Shown here: one piece after another, positions 45,066 through 54,462 of the stretch
How the letters are laid out: every line of letters begins with the position of its first letter
Numbering within the stretch: the first letter of the stretch is position 1
Source of the DNA: Adiantum capillus-veneris
Taxonomy: Eukaryota > Streptophyta > Polypodiopsida > Polypodiales > Pteridaceae
Length of the DNA: 64,000 nucleotides
NCBI GenBank assembly: GCA_014529385.2
Contig: CM043968.1
Location: 4,011,501-4,075,500 of the forward strand
Direction: 5' to 3'
The notes under the pieces: model-generated
Told to the model about the DNA's origin: nothing
The model's input: only the letters and a program-made list of their open reading frames with translations
Database searches by the model: none
Program-made: the position numbers and the translations under genes

Positions 45066-45893
45066 TCACATGAATATGATTTTTACCCTTTTGACAGCAT
45101 CTATTTGAAGGATGATTTGTTTTATCACAGTGAACACAAGGATTCTTCTTGAAACAGTCCTTTGTCTGGTGATTGTTGCACCCACAAATGGCACAAGGTT
45201 TGGTACGAATGGATGGTTGAGATGAAGATGAGGTAGAAGCACAATTAGTGACTGCATAGGCACTGGGAGTACCAGAAGAACTGATGGGAGATACTGCAGG
45301 GGAGACTATCAGTAGGAATAATCAAAGAATTGGTACGGGATACCCATCTTTCTGCTTCCTGCAGTGAATTAATGATACCATCCAAGGAGGGTAGCGGATC
45401 TTTCTCTTTTAAAACAGTAACAATCTGATGGAATTTATCAGGCAAACTTTTTAACAAAACAGCTATGAGATCTTCTTCTGGCACTGGGGCTTCAACATAA
45501 ACAAGTTGAGTTTTAATACGCTTCAGTTGGTTAACTGAAGATGTGATGTTCTCATCGGCAGGCATAGCAAGAGAGTACAACTCCATCTTTAGACTCATCA
45601 TTGAATACTTAGCTTTAACACCAAAAACCTTCTCTAACTGTATCCAGGCAGCACTAGAAGATTGCACGTCATCTAAGTAGTGAATAAAGTCATCTTCGAG
45701 AGATGTCAGAATAATACCTAATGCTTGCTCGTCCTTGCGTTGTTGCTTGGGATAGACTGCTCTCGTAATTGCAGCGGATGTGCCGGCTTCGTCGGTTGAT
45801 AAGGGTTTCATGACACTCCACAGGTTCTTGCGCATCAAATAGCCCTTCACTTTGATTTGCTAGGTGTGAAAGTCCGCTCCATTGAATTTGTCG
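45066..45893 (-). pseudogene. Gag of pol-less copia-type element, two zinc knuckles
   Basis: The UBN2-type Gag reads from about 45893: a short N-terminus with one stop, then MKGYLMRKNLWSVMKPLSTD, DEQALGIILTSLEDDFIHYL, WIQLEKVFGVKAKYSMMSL and LLKSLPDKFHQIVTVLKEK. After a frame change near 45260, two complete CCHC knuckles follow (CAICGCNNHQTKDC and CVHCDKTNHPSNRC). No protease, integrase or RT is present before the LTR. In full copia elements the second half of pol would need about 3.5 kb more, so pol is absent. Confidence 0.85.
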
Positions 45894-46451
45894 ACTTTCA
45901 ATGCCATATTTGAAGTCTTCAAGAAGATCTTGATGTCAAATCCTATCGCCAACTACTTGTGAGAATTCACCACCGTTGCTACACTGTCACAAGCTTTAAG
46001 AGATGCACTTCTAGACCACACAATTATTTTGAGAAGCCCGCTCGTCGACTATTTGCTACAATAGCATTTTGATATGCTACTAATAGGAGGCAGCGTTGTG
46101 AAATTCAATGAGAGCAACAAGCAACGTTCTATGATATTATGGGACTGCTACCGAAACTGCCAACAATAGACAGCGTTTTAAAACACTCCTCAGAGAGGAA
46201 TGCTAGCCTTGCTTGCCGAAAAAATTTCCTGTTGTGAACAACGGCGTTTCAAAACGCCTTCTTGCGTTGTCTTCTTATCTACACCACCAAATCGAGCAGC
46301 ATCTCGAGATGCTACGTGTTCCAGTAGCTATGTTTTGCGCCCTCACCTTGATTCGCTGCAGCGTATCAAGACGCTCTCTGTGCACCAAGCGGCCTCCTGG
46401 AGCAACGTTTCAAGATACGGTGCTTGAAGCTCCACTGCCTGCAGCCACGAG

Positions 46452-46463
46452 CTCTGATACCAG
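46452..46463 (-). other. Primer binding site of gag-only element
   Basis: Minus-strand CTGGTATCAGAGCTC borders the 5' LTR start at 46464. It is complementary to the initiator tRNA-Met 3' end, as in the copia element at 19003. It shows the element reads on the minus strand. Confidence 0.9.
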
Positions 46464-46521
46464 TGTTGGGTGCACGCTATGGAGGATGGCGAGGTGGACG
46501 AGCCATGATAGGGTGCAAGAA

Positions 46522-46570
<49 letters not shown>

Positions 46571-46969
46571 CAACACCAAGAAAGAAAAAGCACGCTATAT
46601 CTTCTATAATAAAGACCTTACAAATAAGAGGCCTTGCCATGCAAACTTCTAAAAGGAGTTGGAGTACACGTGCATGCTCTAAGAGCTAATTCCCACGGGT
46701 AGATAACCGACTAGGGCTTGAAACCTAACAATCCCCCCCTCAAGCGCGAACTACATACATCACTCTCATGATACCTCGAGTTTTTGGTGTACTCGACAAT
46801 TGCGAGTTTTAAGTTCTCTCACAACCAAGGATTTTGGTGTATTTATAACCTTGTGCTATGATAGTAAACCCACCCTTGAACAGAAAGGGTGTAGGTTAAA
46901 AAAAATTAGCTACGAATAAATGGAGTTTTTGGTTCATTGCCAAACCTTGGGTTTAAGGTGTACCCAATA
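46464..46969 (-). mobile_element. 5' LTR of gag-only retroelement
   Basis: Starts TGTTGGGTGCACGC and ends GTGTACCCAATA on the plus strand, next to GTAAG (46970-46974). It carries a shorter GA tract (46525-46567) than the other LTR. Together the LTRs bound a 2,605-bp element (44365-46969). Confidence 0.9.
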
Positions 46970-46974
46970 GTAAG
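46970..46974. repeat. Right target site duplication GTAAG
   Basis: Direct repeat of 44360-44364. 46975-47997 holds no recognised gene or element. Confidence 0.88.
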
Positions 46975-47997
46975 TGCTCCAAAATCCCTTGTTGAAAGCC
47001 ACCAAGACTTTGTGCCAGTGAAATGGAAGCGTGAATTTAGCTTTTCATAGGAGATTCCACACAAAAAAGAGAGCATAGGACAGAGAAGACGGACACAACA
47101 CTAGGGACCAGAAGATGAGCCGGTTCTCTTCTCTTGAAGGATTTTTTTTTTCTTTCTTATTGCTTCTTGAACTATTTAGTATTACAAGCACATAAATCCT
47201 AAACAGCATACGCTGTTTGTATCCCAAATACTATTGTTATGCATAAGAATGCACGAAATTCATAAGCCTACTGGGTGAAATTTTTCATACCTGTAGCCAT
47301 GATTGATTAAAACTGCTTCGTACTGAGAATTTCTGCGGGGAAGCGGCTTCTGCTAGTATTTGCTCGCGTAGGAGATGCCCACACGAGTTCTCCTTTGCTG
47401 AATTCTACTTTTGGAATGCGTTAGAATGCTGAAATTTTCATGGCAGCTGGTGCTGCCCTTGTCTGAGTATGACTTTTCTCCGCAGGGACACACAAGTTCC
47501 TATGGCTACCTTTTGCCTCCGCCGTAGGCTTCACAACCTTTGCAGGGCCTACACGGATCCTAGAGTAAGGAAATTGTGTGAGAGAGAAGAGGGAACGGGC
47601 TGAATTGAGAGCGGAAAGAGGAGAGTCTTTGCGTGGGTGGAAACTGTTGCAGACTCCTCAAGAGAGGTAGCGCTAGCTCTTTTATGCCTGGGCGAGTGTT
47701 TTGGACACCTGGTGCTGCATGAGGAGGGGGGCGGGAGAGAGTTCGTAAAATGTTTCCACATTGGTCTACTGTATTAATGTTCATTAATTCTAGCCGCGTT
47801 CTAACTGACCGGCCATTGAGTTTATAAGGTTTTTAACCTTTGCACTTAAAAACGAGCATTAAATCCCACTTTTCTGGCCAATATGGGCCATTATCAACCC
47901 GATCGATTGCATATCTCTTCCGACTCAATTTGCCAGTGTTGCTAAATTGGCTTTATCTGACATAAAAATACTTCTAAATGAATTATTGGATTTATAA

Positions 47998-48603
47998 GTT
48001 AGAGGGTTTTCTTGCTTGGAACACCAAGGAAAAATATTTCTAAATGAATTATTGGAATTTTAAGTGTGAGGGTTTTTCTCAATGGAGACATCCGAGTACA
48101 TAATATTCTTAGTGCGTCATTCAAAGTAATGGCGGGAGCACTGAGAACGGGAATATCTGTAAGGCCACCAGGAACGGGTACTTCTGATGCGTCACATCGG
48201 ATGGGTGATGGGGAGCATCGGAAAGAAGTATCCGACCATCCGGGAACGGACATCTCTGATGCGTCATAGGATGGGTGACATAGAGCATCGTGAAGTAGAT
48301 TGTACCATAAGATCGGTTGGAAAAGACTAGGTGATGGGTATTCCTGATGCGTCACAAGGTGGATGACAAGTGCATCGGAAAGGAAATATCCATAGTTAGG
48401 AGGAAATACCGAACTGTGTTAGAATTGTGCACAAGGAAAAGCAATCACTTGAATGAAGATGGGTTCAGAGGAAAATTTGAGGAAAAATCAGATGCTTTCT
48501 AAGGAAGTGGAATTGCTTTTTGGGAAAGCAGATGCTTTCCCGCGAGGAAGTCTATGTCTGCATTGCAACTGTGCATGTGATTGCATCCAGGGACGCCTGG
48601 GAA
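47998..48603. repeat. 606-bp tandem repeat, unit 1
   Basis: Starts 'gttagagggttttcttgc' and ends 'gacgcctgggaa'. Matching words ('gtcacaaggt' 48351/48957, 'ggtttttctc' 48071/48677) are exactly 606 bp from unit 2. It contains four related hairpins centred on GCGTCA at 48114, 48189, 48261 and 48349. A partial copy of the unit start ('aaatgaattattgga') precedes it at about 47978. Confidence 0.93.
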
Positions 48604-49169
48604 GTGAGAGGGTTTTCTCGCTCGGAACACCAAGGAAAAATAATTCTAAATAAATTATTGGAATTTTAAGTGAGAGGGTTTTTCTCACTGGAGACATCCG
48701 AGGATAGAGTATTCCTAGTGCGTCATTCAAAGTAATGACGGGAGCACTGAGAACGGGAATATTTGTAAGGCCACCAGGAACCGGTACTTCTGATGCGTCA
48801 CATCGGATGGGTGACGGGGAGCATTGAAAAGAAGTATCCGACCATTCGGGAACGGACATCTCTGATGCGTCATAGGATGGATGACATAGAGCATCGTGAA
48901 GGAGATTGTACCGTAAGTTCGGTAGGAAAAGACTAGGTGATGGGTATTCCTGATGCGTCACAAGGTGGGTGACAGGTGCATCAGAAAGGGAATATCCATA
49001 GTGAGGAGGAAATTCCAAAGTGTGTTAGAATTGTGCATAAGGAAAAGCAAGCACTTGAATGAAGATGGGTTCAGAGGAAACTTTGAGGAAAAAACAGATG
49101 CTTTCCCGCGAGGAAGTCTATGTCTGCATTGCAACTGTGCATGTGATTGCATCCAGGGCTGCCTGGGAA
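48604..49169. repeat. 606-bp tandem repeat, unit 2
   Basis: Starts 'gtgagagggttttctcgctc' and ends 'gctgcctgggaa'. It lacks about 40 bp near its end that unit 1 has as an internal duplication around 'cagatgctttc'. The four GCGTCA hairpins lie at 48720, 48795, 48867 and 48955, each 606 bp from unit 1. No protein-coding frame is supported. Confidence 0.93.
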
Positions 49170-49334
49170 GTGCCGTGAAAGCATTGTTTATAACTTATAA
49201 GGTTTTATTGAGTTTTTGGGCAGATTTAGACTATTTTAAAATATGCCGACCGCCCACTTAATAAGTGGGTAGCCATCTGATAAATAAGGCAACAGATCAG
49301 CGAGCGTTTTCTCTCTCTCTTTTCTGGCAGAACA

Positions 49335-49398
49335 GCGAAGAAAAAAAAAGAAAAAAAGAAAGAAAAAAAGAAAGAAAAAAAGAAAGAAAAAAAAAAGA
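49335..49398. repeat. (AAAG)n-like purine microsatellite
   Basis: Imperfect AAAG/AAAAAG repeats. It sits about 60 bp upstream of a TATA-like box. Confidence 0.9.
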
Positions 49399-49458
49399 AC
49401 GGCCGCAATCTCTACGCGAGCAGCCTGCGCTCAACTATTCGTGCCCGTGGCCAGGAGC

Positions 49459-49466
49459 TATAAAAG
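49459..49466 (+). promoter_or_regulatory. TATA-like box
   Basis: TATAAAAG in 'ggagctataaaagcatcac'. It lies between the 606-bp repeats and the hairpin run, with a poly-A signal-like AATAAAG at 50346. This is the layout of U3-R-U5 in an LTR, but no second LTR copy was found. Confidence 0.4.
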
Positions 49467-49883
49467 CATCACATGCCCTCACTCAGAGGGAAGACCAATC
49501 TTTGCAAGGAGGAGATGCTGCTGCAGATTCCATCCGCAAAGAAGACGTTGCCGGTGATGCCCATGGCTGCCCCAAGTGTACTAGATGTCGCCAAGACCTA
49601 GTGCGCAAGTTCCCTCTTGAAGAAGTGCCTACGGAGCGTGTTTCCATCACGACAAGCTGCTGTTTTTCTCTGTTTTCAGCCCATAAACGTTGTAAATGGG
49701 GCTGATTTACGAGAAAGAACCCGAGGACACCTCTTTTGTGTGTAGGATTGAAAGAGAGGATTTTCTATGTAGAGATCTCTTCCGAGGAATTGCTTTTCGA
49801 GAACTGAGCTGTGTTTCGAGCGTCGAGATTGTGAAGGTAACGATTTTCATGTTATGATCTCTGAGTATTTGATTGCAAGTGTA

Positions 49884-50370
49884 CTTCCTCTTCGTGAGGG
49901 AGTAGGAGCAGAGGAAGGCACGAGCCTCTGCAGGATAAAAGCGCTCTGAGGAACTAGAACCCAATCAGCCCAAGGGTTTCATACCCGAGGTTGGGAAATA
50001 GATCCACGGATCCGAGAGTGGTAGGCTCTCAAGATGTGATCCGGAAGTTGAAATTCCCAAGGGAAGGACTTCATGTCCGGGAAAGCAGAGTTATTCTGCA
50101 GGAAGAGGTCTCTGGGAACAGAGTCGGAAAAGAGTTGTAGGAATGCCATGCCCTGAGTCTGAAAGGTGAGATCGAGAGGCGAGAATCTTGATTCTTGAGG
50201 AATTGGAATAAGGAACGGAAGTTCCTTGGAATAGGGTTTTGCCCTAGGAATCGGAAGCTGAGGCTTCTAGGAACCATCAAGTCTTATTCTAGAACGAACG
50301 TGGTAATACGTTCGGTTCAAGTGCTTGTATAGACTTCTCCTCAGTAATAAAGATACTATTACGGGGGGGG
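49884..50370 (+). other. Run of about 14 short perfect hairpins (possible structured RNA)
   Basis: Successive stem-loops include: CTTCCTC/GAGGGAG (49884), GCAGAGG/CCTCTGC (49908), GGGT/ACCC inside CCCAA/TTGGG (49969), GATCC/GGATC (50001), GAGAG/CTCTC (50014), GGAA/TTCC (50043), GGAC/GTCC (50066), GCAGA/TCTGC (50085), CTCT/AGAG (50110), AGAAT/ATTCT (50182), AAGGAAC/GTTCCTT (50210), TAGGG/CCCTA (50232), GAAGC/GCTTC (50254) and CGAACG/CGTTCG (50295). Loops are mostly 2-7 bases. Spacers often hold GGAA. No reading frame is supported. Confidence 0.6.
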
Positions 50371-50929
50371 ACCAACCCATCTTCTGGTCCCAAGTACTGT
50401 GTCGATCTTCTCACTCTCTATCTCTCCCTTTATCTATTTCTCTCTATATCCTCCGGCTTCAGTATTAAGTGATAAATTCTATTTATCCGATGTATTTTTA
50501 TATTGCTATGCGTTCCCGTTTGTGACTGCCAGCTCCTGTCGAGTTGTATTTCCATTGTGTCCGGGCGGCGGCCTCCGCAAAAACTATTAAAATATAGTTT
50601 TTTTTGAGCAAACTTGGGACACCATCTTATTCATGTGCTTGTTTTGAACTATTCTGCACTGCGTCCGGCTACTATTCTACTTATCATACTATCTGGGCAT
50701 GGATAAATTTCCAGATGGTGCATTGCGTTGGAAAATTTACCCGTTCATAATTGGTACCAATGAATTCATGTATTCATTCCGTGCACAAAAATCATTTTTA
50801 TATATCTATAGCTGTAGCTAAAATATTATATCCCTCTGGCTTCTAAATAGTTGTCCTTGGCTGTAAGACTTCATGATACTTATGTAAGATGTTTGAGAAA
50901 TCGTACACTTCTAATTTTGTCATCCACTG

Positions 50930-51780
50930 AGCATCTAGAGGGGAGTAATTCTTAAACTTGACTAATTACTTACGACGAGTTCTTCCAGACTTCAGTGGGC
51001 GCTCTTGATGGTGTATGATCTATTCTGGAAGAAGTATTTCTTTAGTTTCATCTACCTGAGGGAGATCTTCGGTGACTGGTTCAACAGGAGGGTCGCCAAT
51101 GAAAGGTCGTAGAAGGCTCATGTAAAAAGCATTATGGATTTTTTAATTTTTTGGAAGATCCAAATTAAATGTCATTTATTTGCTCTGTAATCTTAAATGT
51201 GCCATATTATCTATTGGAAAGTTTTGCAACTTTCCCTTTCTGATTGGCACGTTTTTATGTTGTGCTTTATCTAACTTGAGAAGAACAAATTGTCCTTCAG
51301 TTAGCTTGAGATTACGACGATGTTATCTATTGCCTTCTTATGCTTTTCTGGAGATTGGAGGATAGCACGCTGCACTTGTGTAAGTGGTATCTAGATCTTG
51401 AACAAATTCATCAGCTGCGAATATCTTATCCTTGGTGAGAAGGATGGGAGGAAGATGTGGTCTGCTATAAATAACCTCAAAAGGAGCTTTTCCGGTCGAG
51501 GAATGTACAATGCTATTATAGGCAAATTCTACGAGAGGTAGATAATTCTCCTATTCTTTTGTGTTATCTCTATAGACATAGCACTTTAAAATGTCTAGGA
51601 TTGTGGAGTCAGCGATTTCTCTTTGTCCATCTGTCTGAGCATGATAAGCCGAATAAAAATTCAGCTTAGTTCCTAAGCGTTAGAGTTCAGGCATCTCTTT
51701 TGGTTTATCTAGTCGGTCCCAGTTTCTCCCAAAGATAGGTGCTAGGGAGTGAGGGCTGTTTTGTGGCTGTGCTTGGCCAG
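50930..51780 (-). pseudogene. Chromovirus integrase and chromodomain remnant
   Basis: Reading down from 51690 with many frame changes: the integrase end SAYHAQTDGQREIADSTILD, LVEFAYNSIVHSSTGKAPFE and SRPHLPPILLTKDKIFAADE; the C-terminus KGKVAKLSIDN; and a chromodomain part LVKFKNYSPLDAQWM near 50930. It resembles copy D but is far more decayed. It is bordered by an LTR fragment at 51795. Confidence 0.7.
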
Positions 51781-51794
51781 TGTGAGCTAGGTCT

Positions 51795-52050
51795 GTAACA
51801 GACTTGGGCACCCCAAGTCGGAAATTTGACACGACACACGAGAGAACACTTCACTTCACAACTTTAAATCACAGTTCAATTTTACTTGACACGGCCCGAC
51901 GTAGTTCTGTGCCCAGAGGTATTGGCCCCAAAAGTTGGCGCCCCTTTCGGTATTTATTTTTATATTGTTGCTTGAGCAAAGTACAACACCCGAGGGGTCC
52001 TTTTCTCCAAGACTCTGCATCCAAATGCTCTGAAAAGTGATGTCCCAAAG
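51795..52050 (-). mobile_element. Chromovirus LTR fragment
   Basis: TGTAACAGACTTGGGCACC matches TGTAACAAACTTGGACACTC at 63805, and both carry the block 'ggcccc..a.g.tggcgcccctttcggtatttc'. By comparison with copies A and B this is the 3' end of an LTR in minus orientation. Homology fades after about 52050. Confidence 0.7.
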
Positions 52051-52118
52051 GGTCTATTTATTCTTACAAGGGATGCACCAAAAGCAACGTGCCAATATTA
52101 TCTTAATAATGTAGGAAC

Positions 52119-53424
52119 TTGGCTCGGATGATGATGGGAATTGATTCCGATGCTCAAACGACTGGACATACTCTGCTGCAGCATATCATCATACCAAAGG
52201 AGTTGGTGGAGCTATTGGATGATCCATCCAATGCTGGCATTGCTAATGTTTTATGCCAGAAGTATTTTAGTGCGCTAAAGAGCATTGTGTTGCCTCAGGA
52301 GATGATGGAGGTGTGTGACAACGCAGGAATAAGTTTCAAGGCCTACGAAGCTTTATATAAACTTGTCACACTTGGTCACAGAGCAAAAGGTTTGTTTAGG
52401 TTGCTGCCAACACTTTATAGTGTCAGCATTGCGAAAAGGTGCACCAAGAATGATGTTGTAAGCTTGTTGGGTGGATTTCAATATGTGGAGGATGCTCTGC
52501 CATTAGAAGAGAGAAAATCTTTCCATTACGAGTTCAATAATGTCTATGTTGACTTGTTGAAGCTCCAGGAGTCAATGATCAGATTTTTTGGGTTGACACA
52601 GGAAGCGTGTGATGGCAAAGTTATATTTGTGATGAAGCTTGATGAGTGCCATATTGTCAAAGGTCAACGACTCGAAAGGGTAAGCGTTACGCTTATGAAC
52701 AGAGCCTTGGTGGGCGTCGATGTTCAGCTAAATGCCAACGAGAAGAGAAACACCTGTTTAGGTGTTCAGTCCGAGAAGAATATTTGGTGGCTGGCAGCTT
52801 TTTATCTCCACACAAGACACATGAGTCCCTCAAATGGTATTTTAATCACACCCAAATCGTTGATGTCATTTGTCCCCACAACGGTTGCAGGTTTCAGATC
52901 TGGGTATGTTCCAGGTGGAGTGGCATTCGGCTGGAGACTTGAAAACTCTCAAGTGTATGTTACGGTGCAAGAAAGGTGCAATGACCCTCTTTCGATGCAT
53001 TTATTGCTGCCACAGTAAAGTCTCACTAGGAACTGAGGGCAAGGGTTCAAAGGCCAACAACTCAAAGGGCGATAAGGGTAAGGGTGACAAAGCTGCAGTC
53101 AACTCTGCGAAAGGTGTGTCCACTACACAAATAGTGGGTATAGCATTACAACAATGGTTTCAAGGTATCCTTAGTTGTAACCAGAGTGTACTCCCTAATC
53201 GAGACATGGACGATCCAAATTGGAATCCTATTCTACCGATTCCTTTGATAATTGTGCATGTGTGCACTCTTCATGTCCGTCTACGAATTCTTGACAAGTT
53301 GCTTATGCTCCATATTAATTATGCTTGGAATATGGAGCCTGCAGAAAGAAGAGAAGAGTGTATCAGAGAACTCGAATCTATTCTATCAAGTGTTGGCCTA
53401 CATGGGGGTGCAGTAGAGTTATGA
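52119..53424 (+). pseudogene. Broken transposase-like gene of unknown family, first part
   Basis: A first open stretch (first ATG 52128) reads IIPKELVELLDDPSNAGIAN, FGLTQEACDGKVIFVMKLDE and ERVSVTLMNRALVGVDVQLN. It switches frame near 52800 and again near 52880, then continues MLRCKKGAMTLFRCIYC, LPIPLIIVHVCTLHVRLRIL and DKLLMLHINYAW to 53424. A cysteine cluster followed by an 'xxLHxxLRixDkLL' block recalls large uncharacterised transposon proteins of aquatic invertebrates and ferns, as I remember them. The family is not named here, and the Asp usual before the LH is not seen. Confidence 0.45.
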
Positions 53425-54163
53425 AGAAGAAGAAGGCATCTGGAAGTACATAGGATCGTCCTAATAAAATATGCATGGGTGGTAGTAAAGCTAGGTATAT
53501 GCTTTCAGGCTATTCTGACTCCCAAAGTCGCAATGAGTTTCAATTGTGGAAAAAGGTGTGTGACATTACTATCTACAGGGGTAACGAAGCAGCCCTAGGA
53601 ATTAAGCGTGCTCGTGTTGCAGTTTGTAGATGATATTTTTCGTTTGCTTGAAAATGCAAAGCTAACCTGTGCTGAGATATCTACCTTAAAGTTTGTAATC
53701 AATAGTTTTATGGCGCAAATGGTGGATGCCTGGGGGGAGACGCACATAACACATTACATGGTGGGTTGAACACTTCGTCTTTGTAGTAAACAAACATCAG
53801 TGTTTGAACTAAAGTTTTATTATTTTTTCAGCACATTCTTTTTGCTCATAGCTCATTTTTTCTCGACACATTCGGTTCATTGGACATTGGAGTAGCCAAG
53901 GAATGGAGTGCTCACACTATCAAACAAAAGCAGTATATATTAAAAATACATGGCATGGAGGTGAGAGGAAAAAGAGCAATGCCCTACACGAAATGTTCAA
54001 TCGGTTCTACAGAGTTTTAGCGGGGAGAAAAAGGAAGAAGACTAGAGTGCAAAGAAGTTTGAAATGCAGAATAGAGAAAGTGATTAGCGTGAGGCGATCA
54101 CAATCATATCATGCTTCTAGTGCAAAAGATCGATTCCGACGATGGTTGGAGACAAGGCGATGA
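53425..54163 (+). pseudogene. Broken transposase-like gene, C-terminal part
   Basis: After the stop at 53422 the reading continues in pieces: KICMGGSKARYMLSGY, LQFVDDIFRLLENAKLTCAE, LDTFGSLDIGVAKEWSAHT, and NTWHGGERKKSNALHEMFNR, ending in a basic tail (GRKRKKTRVQRSLKCRIEK). The 'T-x-H-G-G' block is again like the ends of large unclassified transposases. Several stops and frame changes occur. It lies about 300 bp upstream of the H3-like gene, on the same strand. Confidence 0.4.
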
Positions 54164-54360
54164 AATGGCAGGCATTGGGTGGAAAACCAATAAATTTCTG
54201 ACACTAACCACTTTATTATAAACATACATTGTAATGCTACGTGATTTGTTGACGCCCCAATCAATGGTTCCATGAATCAAATTTCGTTAATTTTGGAGTT
54301 TTTTTTAATAAATTTTTAATCAGTATTACTGAGTTTTTAAGTTTTCAAAATTTTTTTAGT

Positions 54361-54370
54361 ACTATATAAG
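54361..54370 (+). promoter_or_regulatory. TATA box of H3-like gene
   Basis: ACTATATAAG lies about 95 bp before the ATG at 54463 (context ACCACATGG, good for plant initiation). It suggests the H3-like gene had its own promoter. Confidence 0.5.
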
Positions 54371-54462
54371 TCAAAACTCACAACTTGAAGTTTATTTCTT
54401 GTTTGCACATTCTAGAAGATCCTCTCGAGCACAAACGTGCACGCACTCATATCTTGCACCAC

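Noticed and set aside
48186-48360. Hammerhead ribozyme suggested by CTGATG...GGAAA around each hairpin in the 606-bp repeat
   Set aside because: The core reads CTGATGC rather than CTGATGA, there is only one hairpin per motif rather than three helices, and no cleavage triplet is placed correctly.
47998-49169. CRISPR-like regular repeats
   Set aside because: The spacing is long, the repeats are hairpin families within a eukaryotic tandem repeat, and there are no spacers of uniform length or associated genes.
49265-49705. 146-codon frame across the AAAG repeat
   Set aside because: The first third is the translated microsatellite and the rest shows no domain or codon signal.
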